Shown here: one piece after another, positions 56,606 through 64,000 of the stretch
Position numbering within the stretch: position 1 is the stretch's first letter
How the letters are laid out: every line of letters begins with the position of its first letter
NCBI GenBank assembly: GCA_027068915.1
Contig: JAMOLT010000037.1
Coordinates: 23,615 to 87,614, forward strand
Length of the DNA stretch: 64,000 nt
Reading direction: 5' to 3'
Source of the DNA: Sedimenticola sp.
GTDB taxonomy: Bacteria; Pseudomonadota; Gammaproteobacteria; Chromatiales; Chromatiaceae
Position numbers and translations under genes: made by a program
Notes under the pieces: model-generated
What the model saw: only the letters and a program-made list of their open reading frames with translations
What the model was told of the DNA's origin: nothing
Databases searched by the model: none

Positions 56606-58207
56606 TCAGTGTTTGGTGATGTAAAGGTCTTTGGTGTAGTTGTGATCCAGTACATTGGGTTTGTAATTGCCCACCCAGGGCCTGATCAGATGGCTGGAGA
56701 CATAGGAGTAGATGGGCATTACGGGGTGATCGCGCAGTATCAGTTCTTCTGCCTGGCGCATGATCTCGAAACGCTTTTTTGGATCGCCTTCCATGCTTGC
56801 CTGTCGTAGCAGCGTGTCATATTCCGGGTTGTAGTAGGCGGAATCGTTCAGGCCGTGCTTGCTGTGGAGGATTTCCATGAAGGTGTAGGGATCATTGTAG
56901 TCGCCGATCCAGCCTGCGCGGAACACCTGGGTGACCTGCTTTTGCTTGCGGTTTTCCAGAAACACCTTCCACTCTTCGTTGACCAGCCTGGTTTTTACCC
57001 CCAGAGCTTGCTTCCACATGGCAGCGATGGCGATGGACAGCTTCTTGTGGTTTTCGCTGGTGTTGTAGCGGATTTCCACGGTAAGGGGATTGGCACGGGA
57101 GTAGCCGGCTTCCTTGTAGAGCTTGCGGGCTTCTTCCACGCGCTGTTTTTGTGTCCAGTCGGCGTAATCGAACTTGGCCGCTTCATAGCCGTTGATGCCG
57201 GGAGGTACCCAGGAATACAGGGGCTTTTCACCAACACCGGTTATTTTTTCGGTAATGATTTTCCTGTCAATGGCCATGGACAGGGCGCGGCGCAGCTTGA
57301 GGTTGTCCTTAAAGGGTGGCTTGGTGAGGTTGAAGCCGAAATAATAATTACCAAGATAAGGTGCGACCTGCAGCTCATCCGCCAGATTCTTTTTGATCCA
57401 CTTGATTTGCCGGCTGGGTATATCTTCGGTGCGGTCGATTTCCCCGGCACGGTAGCGCTTGAGCTCCGTGGACTGATCCTCGATGGGGTAATAGAACACG
57501 GTGTCGATAATGGTGTCGGCATTGTCCCAGTAGTGCGGGTTGCGTTCCAGCTTGATGCGGGACTGCACTACCCATTCCTTGAGGACATAGGCGCCGTTGG
57601 AAACCAGCTTGCCGGGGCGGGAAAACTGCCCGCCGTGCTTTTCCACGCTTCCCTTGTGTACCGGGTAGGTGCTGGAATGATTGAGCAGGCCCAGGAAATA
57701 GGGCGTACTGGCCTTGAGGCGGATTTCCAGGGTATGCTCATCCAGCGCCTTGACCCCCAGGCTCTCCACCGGCTGTTTGCCTGCAATGACGTCTTCGGCA
57801 TGGAGCACAGGAGCGAGGATCTGCGAATACTTGGATGCCGTGGCCGGATCGACGGAACGGCGCAGGCCATAGACGAAGTCATGGGCAGTTAGCGGGTCGC
57901 CGTTGGACCACTTTGCATCCTTGCGGATCTTGAATACATAGGTTTTTCCCTCATCGCTGATTTCCCAGGATTCGGCCGTCCCTGGTATGACCTCGCCATC
58001 CGGCGTTTCAATGGTCAGCCCTTCATACAAGTCCCGCAGAATATTGGCAGAAGGAACGCCTTCCGCCTTGTGTGGATCCAGGGTCTGCACCTCGGCGCCG
58101 TTGCCGCGATGCAGGATTTGATCCTCGGCCAGATTGTCAGGGCGGGAAATTGCGCTGCTGGAATACAGAATGGTTACTGCAAGCAATGGCAACAGGAGTC
58201 TGCGCAT
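56606..58207 (-). CDS. oppA: periplasmic oligopeptide-binding protein OppA
   Basis: 533 residues, solute-binding family 5. Signal peptide to about residue 21, then LHRGNGAEVQTLDPHKAEGVPSANILRDLYEGL, and LTAHDFVYGLRR. Three-lobed peptide-binding fold, usual length. It is first in oppA-peptidase-oppB-oppC-oppD-oppF and lies 78 nt after mltD on the same strand. Confidence 0.94.
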   Translation of the reverse strand: MRRLLLPLLAVTILYSSSAISRPDNLAEDQILHRGNGAEVQTLDPHKAEGVPSANILRDLYEGLTIETPDGEVIPGTAESWEISDEGKTYVFKIRKDAKWSNGDPLTAHDFVYGLRRSVDPATASKYSQILAPVLHAEDVIAGKQPVESLGVKALDEHTLEIRLKASTPYFLGLLNHSSTYPVHKGSVEKHGGQFSRPGKLVSNGAYVLKEWVVQSRIKLERNPHYWDNADTIIDTVFYYPIEDQSTELKRYRAGEIDRTEDIPSRQIKWIKKNLADELQVAPYLGNYYFGFNLTKPPFKDNLKLRRALSMAIDRKIITEKITGVGEKPLYSWVPPGINGYEAAKFDYADWTQKQRVEEARKLYKEAGYSRANPLTVEIRYNTSENHKKLSIAIAAMWKQALGVKTRLVNEEWKVFLENRKQKQVTQVFRAGWIGDYNDPYTFMEILHSKHGLNDSAYYNPEYDTLLRQASMEGDPKKRFEIMRQAEELILRDHPVMPIYSYVSSHLIRPWVGNYKPNVLDHNYTKDLYITKH

Positions 58208-58237
58208 AAGGAGTCCTCGGGAATTGGGTGTGCAAAT

Positions 58238-58265
58238 AGTGTACAGGGCGCCAGGGGCATTCCAA
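58238..58265 (-). promoter_or_regulatory. candidate promoter of the opp operon
   Basis: Minus strand TTGGAA (58260-58265), 16-nt spacer, TACACT (58238-58243). Four of six matches in each box. It lies between mltD and oppA, with GAGG just ahead of the oppA ATG. Confidence 0.4.
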
Positions 58266-58285
58266 ACAGGGGAAGAGCCAAATAT

Positions 58286-59647
58286 TTACATGGTTCGCAC
58301 CACGGTAAGTTTCTGGCCGGGATGCAGGCTGTCACCAGCTAGCCGGTTCCATCTTCTCAGATCTGCCACCTTGACGCCGAATTGTTTTGCGATGGCGTAC
58401 AGGGAATCACCCTTTCTTACCTTGTAACGAACTTTCTTAACATGTGCCGGGGTAGTGTGGATTGCGGCAACTGTGGCGCTATCGAACCCGGACAAGGGGA
58501 TCATCAGATCCGCACCGCTGCGAATCAGATAATTTTTCAGATGGTTGGCCTGCATCAGTGTGGAGACGCTGATGCCATGCTGTCTGGCGATCTTGCCCAG
58601 GCTATCCCCCGGCTGGATGCGGTAGCGTGTCCAGCGCAGGCGCTGGTCATCGGGAAGCAGGGCGAGCTTTCTGGAAAAACTGTCCGCCTTGTCTGTGGGC
58701 AGCAGCAGGTAATGGGGGCCTTGCGGGTGTGTTGCCCAGCGGTTGAAGCCGGCGTTGAGCAGCAACAACTCGTCTGTGTTCATTTCCGCCAGCTCTGCCG
58801 CTACTTTCAGGTCGATTTGCGCGCCGATATCGACCTTTACGAAACGCAGGTCGTTTTCGATTTCCGGCAAAGCCACGCCGTACCGCTCGGGATGCTCGAT
58901 AATGCGTGCCAGAGCCAGCAGACGGGGTACATATTGGCGGGTTTCCCCAGGCAGATCCAGCGACCAGAAGTCAACGGGTTTGCCCTTGTCCTGGTTGCGC
59001 CGTATGGCCCGTGAAACCGTGCCGCCTCCGGCGTTGTAACTGGCAATAGCGAGCAGCCAGTCGCCGTCAAAGCGCTTGTGCAGTTTTTGCAGGTAATCCA
59101 GCGCCGCGTTGGTGGATGCGAAGGGGTCGCGTCGGGCGTCATACCACCAGTCCTGCTTCAAGCCGAAGTAACGGCCGGTGGCTGGCATGAACTGCCACAG
59201 GCCGGCTGCACCGTTGCGGGAATAGGCCATGGGACGGAAGCCGCTTTCCACGCCGGGGAGCAGGGCAATTTCTGTTGGCATGCCGCGTTCCCTGACTTCG
59301 TGCAAAATATGGTAAAGGAAAGGTTCGCCTTTTCTGAGCTGCCGGGTCAGGGAATCTCCCCTGGCGGCGAAGGTCTTTATCTCCCGCTCGATATTCTTGT
59401 GCTGAATGTCCTGCAGTTGGTAGCCTCGGGTCAGGTACTGCCACAGATTCTGGCTTTCCGGAGAAGGAGAAATAATTTCTTCCGGTTCGGACGTTTCAAA
59501 GGCTTCCAGCGCCTCCTGGATCCGGATTTTGGGCGCAGGAGGTGTTTCAGTGATTGTCTGGGGTGCTTGTTCTTGTTTCGATGGATTGTTTACACAACCG
59601 GCAAGTAGGGCGAGGAAAGGCAGTAGCAGCAGAATCCGGTATGGCAT
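58286..59647 (-). CDS. mltD: membrane-bound lytic murein transglycosylase D
   Basis: 453 residues from the ATG ending at 59647, opening a lipoprotein signal with lipobox LLAGC (an upstream start would lack it). The SLT domain (about 105-240) has the catalytic Glu in LLPGVESGFRPMAYS and RNGAAGLWQFMPATGRYFGL. Two LysM domains follow (YRIQPGDSLGKIARQHG and YKVRKGDSLYAIAKQFG) that bind peptidoglycan. It cleaves glycan strands to 1,6-anhydro ends. Confidence 0.95.
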   Translation of the reverse strand: MPYRILLLLPFLALLAGCVNNPSKQEQAPQTITETPPAPKIRIQEALEAFETSEPEEIISPSPESQNLWQYLTRGYQLQDIQHKNIEREIKTFAARGDSLTRQLRKGEPFLYHILHEVRERGMPTEIALLPGVESGFRPMAYSRNGAAGLWQFMPATGRYFGLKQDWWYDARRDPFASTNAALDYLQKLHKRFDGDWLLAIASYNAGGGTVSRAIRRNQDKGKPVDFWSLDLPGETRQYVPRLLALARIIEHPERYGVALPEIENDLRFVKVDIGAQIDLKVAAELAEMNTDELLLLNAGFNRWATHPQGPHYLLLPTDKADSFSRKLALLPDDQRLRWTRYRIQPGDSLGKIARQHGISVSTLMQANHLKNYLIRSGADLMIPLSGFDSATVAAIHTTPAHVKKVRYKVRKGDSLYAIAKQFGVKVADLRRWNRLAGDSLHPGQKLTVVRTM

Positions 59648-59790
59648 AATTTGTTGTACCAACATGCAAACGGGTAATGAAATTCCATCAACTATACGAA
59701 AAACTCCGGTTTTATTCCACTGCGAATGGATCTGGAGCCGCGTTGACAGTCCGCTATTCACAAAACAGCGCAAACCACTACAATGCCTCC

Positions 59791-60555
59791 ATGAATAACG
59801 GTCTTGATTACAGGCAGCAGGTTGCCGCGTTGAATCAGTGGTTCGAGACGGATCTGGGACAGATGGTGCTGGAGCAGGAATCCCATGTTTTGCAGCAGCT
59901 TACACAAAATCTGTTCGGGTACTATCTCCTTGAGCTCGGATTGTTGTGCAGGCACCCCGATTACATGCAATCTTCCCCGATACGCAATTTCGTGCGGGCA
60001 GGCCCATGCCATGATGAGGGCAGCGAGCTTGTGGCGTTGCCTGAACAGCTGCCTTTGGTGTCGGATTATATTGATGCGGTTGTACTGCCTCATACCCTGG
60101 ACTATGTACTGGATCCCCGGCAAGTGCTGCGGGAAGTGGAGCGTATTTTGATTCCGGAGGGCAGGGTGGTTATCGTCGGCTTCAACCCGTACAGCTTATG
60201 GGGTTTGTGGCGCATGATGCCCGGTTCGGGAAAGCATCTTCCCTGGAAAGGGCATTTTATTCCCTATGCGCGCCTGCAGGACTGGTTGTCCCTGCTTGGG
60301 TTTGATGTCGAGCAGACCCGAACCCTGCTGTTTCGTCCACCGTGGAAAAAAGCTTTTCTTAAGCAGCGCTTCCCGGGTTTGGACAGAGCCGGACAACGCT
60401 TCTGCCCCTGGTTTGCAGGGGTGTATGTTATCGTAGCTGTGAAACGGGTTTCGACCTTGACGCCCATCAGATCACGCTGGCGTCTGGAGCGCAAATTGCG
60501 CAATGTGGTGACGCAGCCCATTACAAATTGCTCTCAGGGTAAGCTGAAAGAATGA
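59791..60555 (+). CDS. class I methyltransferase (YafS-like)
   Basis: 254 residues from ATG 59791. It has a degenerate SAM fold: [43 protein letters not shown]. It occupies the position of yafS in the mltD-yafS-rnhA-dnaQ order known in gammaproteobacteria and overlaps rnhA by four bases. The GxGxG SAM motif is not obvious, so activity is uncertain. Confidence 0.82.
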   Translation: MNNGLDYRQQVAALNQWFETDLGQMVLEQESHVLQQLTQNLFGYYLLELGLLCRHPDYMQSSPIRNFVRAGPCHDEGSELVALPEQLPLVSDYIDAVVLPHTLDYVLDPRQVLREVERILIPEGRVVIVGFNPYSLWGLWRMMPGSGKHLPWKGHFIPYARLQDWLSLLGFDVEQTRTLLFRPPWKKAFLKQRFPGLDRAGQRFCPWFAGVYVIVAVKRVSTLTPIRSRWRLERKLRNVVTQPITNCSQGKLKE

Positions 60556-60992
60556 GCCTTAAAGAAGTGAATCTGTATACAGATGGAGCATGCAGGGGCA
60601 ATCCCGGTCCCGGCGGATGGGGCGTACTGCTGCGCTGTGGCGAAGCGGAAAAGGAACTGTGGGGCGGAGAGAAGGCCACCACCAACAACCGCATGGAGCT
60701 GCAGGCGGTCATTGAGGGCCTGGCTGCCCTTACCCGGCCCAGCAGCGTCACCATTGTCACTGACTCCCAGTATGTAAAAAACGGCATGATGCAGTGGATT
60801 CACAACTGGAAGCGCAACGGCTGGAAAACAGCAGCCAGAAAGCCGGTCAAGAATGCGGACTTGTGGCAACAGCTGGATGCCCTGGTGCAGAAGCATGATG
60901 TGCGCTGGGAGTGGGTCAGAGGCCATAGCGGGCATCCTGAAAATGAACGGGCTGATGAACTGGCCAATCAGGGTATTGAGGATCTGGCATGA
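60552..60992 (+). CDS. rnhA: ribonuclease HI
   Basis: 146 residues. Catalytic residues Asp11 ([14 protein letters not shown]), Glu49 (NNRMELQAV), Asp71 (TDSQYVKNG) and the late Asp in NERADELAN. It removes RNA from RNA-DNA hybrids. It overlaps its neighbours on both sides by four bases. Confidence 0.96.
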   Translation: MSLKEVNLYTDGACRGNPGPGGWGVLLRCGEAEKELWGGEKATTNNRMELQAVIEGLAALTRPSSVTIVTDSQYVKNGMMQWIHNWKRNGWKTAARKPVKNADLWQQLDALVQKHDVRWEWVRGHSGHPENERADELANQGIEDLA

Positions 60993-61699
60993 CCAGACAG
61001 ATCGTACTGGATACGGAAACCACGGGTCTGGAGCCGGCTCGAGGGCACCGAATCATCGAAATCGGCTGTGTGGAGCTGTTTGAGCGTCGGCCTACGGGAA
61101 ATGATTTTCACCAGTACCTGCAACCTGACCGGGAGATCGATGCCGGTGCCATTGAGGTGCATGGCATCACCAACGAATTTCTTGCGGACAAGCCGCGCTT
61201 TGAGGATGTGGTGCAGGACTTCATGGACTATATCAGGGGCGCGGAGTTGATTATCCACAATGCACCTTTTGATGTGGGATTTATTGACGCCGAACTGAAG
61301 CGCCTGCAGGGTTGGGATGCCCTGAACAGCTATTGTAAAATTACCGATACCCTGGTGATGGCGCGGCGCAAGCACCCGGGACAACGCAACAGCCTGGATG
61401 CCTTGTGCGGTCGTTATGACATCGACAACTCCCGGCGGCAGAAGCATGGTGCGTTGCTCGATGCGGAGATCCTCGCGGAAGTGTATCTTGCCATGACTGG
61501 CGGACAATCTGCGCTTTCCCTGGATGATGAAGATGGGGAAGCAGGAAGCACAGAGACACAACGGATTCGCCGTCTCTGTGCAGACCGGCCCGCATTGCCG
61601 GTCATCAGGGCGAATGCGGCAGAGCGGCAACAGCATCAGCAATGGCTGGCGCATCTGGAAGAGACAGCGGGAGTGAAAACATTGTGGACGGATTCCTGA
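60989..61699 (+). CDS. dnaQ: DNA polymerase III epsilon subunit (proofreading exonuclease)
   Basis: 236 residues. DEDDh motifs: Asp8/Glu10 ([11 protein letters not shown]), [13 protein letters not shown], and [14 protein letters not shown] with the catalytic His and Asp. The C-terminal tail with [11 protein letters not shown] is the region that binds the alpha subunit. Overlaps rnhA by four bases. Confidence 0.96.
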   Translation: MTRQIVLDTETTGLEPARGHRIIEIGCVELFERRPTGNDFHQYLQPDREIDAGAIEVHGITNEFLADKPRFEDVVQDFMDYIRGAELIIHNAPFDVGFIDAELKRLQGWDALNSYCKITDTLVMARRKHPGQRNSLDALCGRYDIDNSRRQKHGALLDAEILAEVYLAMTGGQSALSLDDEDGEAGSTETQRIRRLCADRPALPVIRANAAERQQHQQWLAHLEETAGVKTLWTDS

Positions 61700-61778
61700 T
61701 GCAGGCTTGTCACCAATTCGCAACAAAGCTGTGAAATAGTCAGCCACTTTGAATCCATATCAAAATCCGGAAACGAGA

Positions 61779-62810
61779 ATGAGCACAAATATCGGCATCA
61801 ACGGCTTTGGCCGCATGGGACGCCTGGCGCTGCGCGCGGGATGGGGCAACGAGGATTTCAACTTCTACCAGGTGAATGAAACCAGTTGCGATGCGCCAGG
61901 TTCGGCGCATTTACTCAAATTTGATTCCGTACACGGCAAGTTCCGGGCAAAATGCAGTGCAGAGCAGAATATGCTGTTCGTAGACGGGCAGCGCCTGCTG
62001 TACAGCAGCAATGAAGCGATACCCGATACCGACTGGTCGGGCTGTGACCTGGTCATCGAAGCCACGGGGAAATTCCGAACCCGGGACGCGCTGGAAGCGT
62101 ATTTCCGGCAGGGCGTGAAGAAAGTGGTTGTCGCAGCGCCAGTAGAGGGGGCGCTGAACCTGGTCTATGGCGTTAACCACGATCTCTATGACAGTGAGGA
62201 GCACCATTTGCTTACGGCGGCATCCTGCACCACCAACTGCCTGGCGCCCCTGGTGCAGGTGATGCAAAAGCATGTCGGTATCATACATGGCGCCATGACT
62301 ACCATTCACGACATTACCAATACCCAGACCATCGTAGACAAAGGGCACAGGGATCTGCGTCGCGCCCGCGCCTGCGGCCAATCCCTGATTCCCACCAGTA
62401 CCGGGTCGGCCAAGGCCATTACCGATATCTTTCCCGAACTCAAGGGCAAGCTCAACGGCCTGGCCGTGCGGGTGCCCCTGCTCAACGCCTCGTTGGTGGA
62501 TTTCGTATTCGAGGCGTCTCGTCCCGTCACGGTGGAGGAAGTGAACGGTTATTTCAAGAAGGCGGCAAAGAAACGGCTGAAAGGAATACTGGGCTATGAA
62601 GAGCGCCCTCTGGTTTCGGCAGACTATACCAATAATCCCCGTTCCGCCATCGTTGACGCCTTGTCCACCATGGTGGTCGATGACACCCAGGTCAAGGTGC
62701 TTGCCTGGTATGACAACGAATGGGGCTATGTGAATCGCTTGATCGATATCGTCTCCATGGTTGCCAGGCAGCTGCCGAAGGCGGATCTGCGCGAAAATTA
62801 CCGTTTATGA
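61779..62810 (+). CDS. gap: glyceraldehyde-3-phosphate dehydrogenase, ArsJ-associated type
   Basis: 343 residues from ATG 61779. NAD-binding [12 protein letters not shown], catalytic Cys150 in [10 protein letters not shown], and [19 protein letters not shown]. The GRMGR and [15 protein letters not shown] patterns look like the GAPDH subgroup encoded beside arsJ rather than the usual glycolytic enzyme; that reading is by eye. Such enzymes make 1-arseno-3-phosphoglycerate, which ArsJ exports. arsJ is here but about 30 kb away. In the 5' leader there is a short dyad TTTGA-N7-TCAAA at 61748-61764. Confidence 0.8.
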   Translation: MSTNIGINGFGRMGRLALRAGWGNEDFNFYQVNETSCDAPGSAHLLKFDSVHGKFRAKCSAEQNMLFVDGQRLLYSSNEAIPDTDWSGCDLVIEATGKFRTRDALEAYFRQGVKKVVVAAPVEGALNLVYGVNHDLYDSEEHHLLTAASCTTNCLAPLVQVMQKHVGIIHGAMTTIHDITNTQTIVDKGHRDLRRARACGQSLIPTSTGSAKAITDIFPELKGKLNGLAVRVPLLNASLVDFVFEASRPVTVEEVNGYFKKAAKKRLKGILGYEERPLVSADYTNNPRSAIVDALSTMVVDDTQVKVLAWYDNEWGYVNRLIDIVSMVARQLPKADLRENYRL

Positions 62811-62917
62811 ACCAGGTGTGGCGTACCGCCACCAGCGATCAATCGGGCAAAGAGTTGGTAGATCCAAGGGCATACAGTGCTTTCAAAGGCCTTATAAATC
62901 CATTTTATTACATAAAA

Positions 62918-62937
62918 AACAATTGATTATGATTGTT
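62918..62937. promoter_or_regulatory. small dyad upstream of the EamA gene
   Basis: AACAAT-N8-ATTGTT perfect inverted repeat in an AT-rich gap of about 167 nt before the transporter ATG. It partly resembles a Fur-type box but is too short to assign. Confidence 0.25.
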
Positions 62938-62977
62938 ACATGAACCTGTTTATCAAGTATGTTTTGGCCTGGGTATT

Positions 62978-63877
62978 ATGGAGCTGAAACAGAAAGTTCA
63001 GGGCAGTTACCTGGCGGTGGTGATGATCTGGGGTACCACGCCGCTGGCGATTCAATGGAGCGCTACTGACGTCAGTTATCTGTTTGGTGTGACAGCGCGC
63101 ATGGTGATTGGCCTGGTCATTTGCCTGTTGTTGCTGTGGGTGATGAAGCTGCCCATGCGTTGGCATCGCAAGGCAAGGCTCACCTATCTCGCTGCCGGGC
63201 TGGGAATCTATGCCGCCATGCTTTGCGTGTACTGGGGCGCCCAATACATCCCTTCTGGCTGGATCTCGGTGCTGTTTGGTTTGACGCCCATCGTCACCGG
63301 GCTTATGGCCTGGCGTTTTCTCGGGGAAAGAAAGCTGGGCGGGGTGCGTTTGCTGGGGGTGTTTGCCGGAATTATGGGGCTGGTGGTGGTGTTCTACGGC
63401 AGCCTGCACTTTTCCGAAAATGCCTGGTACGGCGTGGTTGCCCTGTTGTGTTCCGTAACCCTGCATTCGGCCAGCACCGTGTGGACCAAATACCTCGACT
63501 ATCAGGCCCATGGCCTGGAGATTACGGCGGGCGGGTTGCTGGTGGCGGTGCCCTTGTACTTGCTGACCTGGTGGATGCTGCAAGAACCCTGGCCGCAACA
63601 GATCCCGGCTCGGGCGGGGTGGGCGATTTTGTATCTTGGCGTTATCGCCACGGTATTTGGTTTCGCTGCATTTTTCTATGTACTGCGCCATGTGGATGCC
63701 ACGCGAGTAGCGCTGCTCACCCTGATGACGCCCATCCTGGCGCTGTGGCTGGGAAGCTGGCTGAACGGAGAAGCCCTGACCTGGCCGGTGGTGGCGGGTA
63801 CGCTGTTGATCCTTTTCGGCTTACTACTGTATGAGTTCGGGGAACGTGGAAAAACCATTGCCTGGCGCTATAACTGA
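62978..63877 (+). CDS. EamA/DMT-family transporter
   Basis: 299 residues from ATG 62978, with ten transmembrane segments in two EamA repeats (IWGTTPLAIQWSATDVSYLFGVTARM in the first; GVIATVFGFAAFFYVLRHVDATRVALLTLMTPI in the second). Such proteins export metabolites or amino acids; the substrate is unknown. Its end overlaps the converging gene by ten bases. Confidence 0.87.
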   Translation: MELKQKVQGSYLAVVMIWGTTPLAIQWSATDVSYLFGVTARMVIGLVICLLLLWVMKLPMRWHRKARLTYLAAGLGIYAAMLCVYWGAQYIPSGWISVLFGLTPIVTGLMAWRFLGERKLGGVRLLGVFAGIMGLVVVFYGSLHFSENAWYGVVALLCSVTLHSASTVWTKYLDYQAHGLEITAGGLLVAVPLYLLTWWMLQEPWPQQIPARAGWAILYLGVIATVFGFAAFFYVLRHVDATRVALLTLMTPILALWLGSWLNGEALTWPVVAGTLLILFGLLLYEFGERGKTIAWRYN

Positions 63878-64000
63878 TAAGCAGATTCGATCTGTTCCCG
63901 TGTCAGAATGCCATAGACGCGCCAGATGCCGGGGGCGGACATGCGCCGGACGTACAGGGCTTCGCCCTCTCCCTTGTCCAGCTTTTCCAGCGCTTCCTGC
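63868..64000 (-). CDS. C-terminal end of a CBS-domain-like protein
   Basis: About 44 residues enter from the right edge and end at 63868. The sequence EALEKLDKGEGEALYVRR, then VYGILTREQIESAYQL, looks like the last strand-helix unit of a CBS domain, as at the end of CLC chloride channels or CBS-only proteins. Too little is visible to name it. Confidence 0.45.
   Translation of the reverse strand, partial: QEALEKLDKGEGEALYVRRMSAPGIWRVYGILTREQIESAYQL

Noticed and set aside
58286..59773. Longer mltD start at 59773
   Set aside because: The extension would bury the lipoprotein signal; the ATG ending at 59647 gives a proper lipobox.
62810..62977. Terminator after the GAPDH gene
   Set aside because: A short GGTG/CACC hairpin exists but has no T-run and is too weak to call.

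Overview
The window reads as the chromosome of a gammaproteobacterium. The order mltD / methyltransferase / rnhA / dnaQ is the one typical of that class, and uvrB, purB, fabI and a tRNA-Ser with encoded CCA are ordinary chromosomal genes. An arsenosugar-type operon, many small c-type cytochromes and heavy metal transport point to a respiratory, possibly sulfur-oxidising lineage. That last point is inference; no marker gene here fixes the genus. No CRISPR array, rRNA, integrase or phage genes were seen.

Layout. 1-3442 (+): a cytochrome b / SHP / diheme cytochrome c / PepSY electron-transfer cluster, translationally coupled to a PhoP/PhoQ-like two-component system. 3506-13807 (+): a copper/silver resistance operon with a Cys-rich small protein, CusC, a CusB-CusF fusion, CusA, a PII-like protein, a monoheme cytochrome c lipoprotein, DUF302 and a CopA ATPase. 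13861-15678 (+): an exported beta-helix protein. 15618-20820 (-): a tightly overlapping arsenosugar operon (desaturase, TVP38-rhodanese, ArsM, ArsS, two glycosyltransferases) with a good promoter and a dyad operator candidate. 20983-27148 (-): a second metal RND efflux operon with a His-rich adaptor and a CzcI-like protein. 27406-38424: mostly housekeeping (S9 peptidase, PhzF, ArfB, purB, aminotransferase, uvrB, two methyltransferases) plus arsJ, the organoarsenical exporter, directly behind purB.

38592-49440 is an accessory stretch starting at tRNA-Ser(GGA). It holds a BrnT/BrnA-like toxin-antitoxin pair with a frameshifted toxin, a decayed RHS gene that keeps an AT-rich toxin-like C-terminal tail and a putative immunity gene, a REP-type Y1 transposase element with inverted ends, a second RHS fragment, and a third RND efflux operon (CzcCBA type) that abuts the RHS fragment and carries a MITE-like element between czcB and czcA. 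49505-64000 returns to core genes: fabI, a large cloverleaf-like palindromic element, an oppABCDF operon that includes an exported M3 oligopeptidase, mltD, the methyltransferase-rnhA-dnaQ unit, an ArsJ-associated type GAPDH, an EamA transporter and the end of a CBS-domain-like gene.

The unifying theme is metal and metalloid resistance. There are three RND pumps with three different metal-selectivity signatures, a Cu(I) ATPase, and two separate arsenic routes: methylation/arsenosugar synthesis, and GAPDH plus ArsJ export of 1-arseno-3-phosphoglycerate. The least understood items are the RHS tail/immunity pair, the two structured repeat elements, and the placement of a sterol-desaturase family enzyme at the head of the arsenosugar operon.
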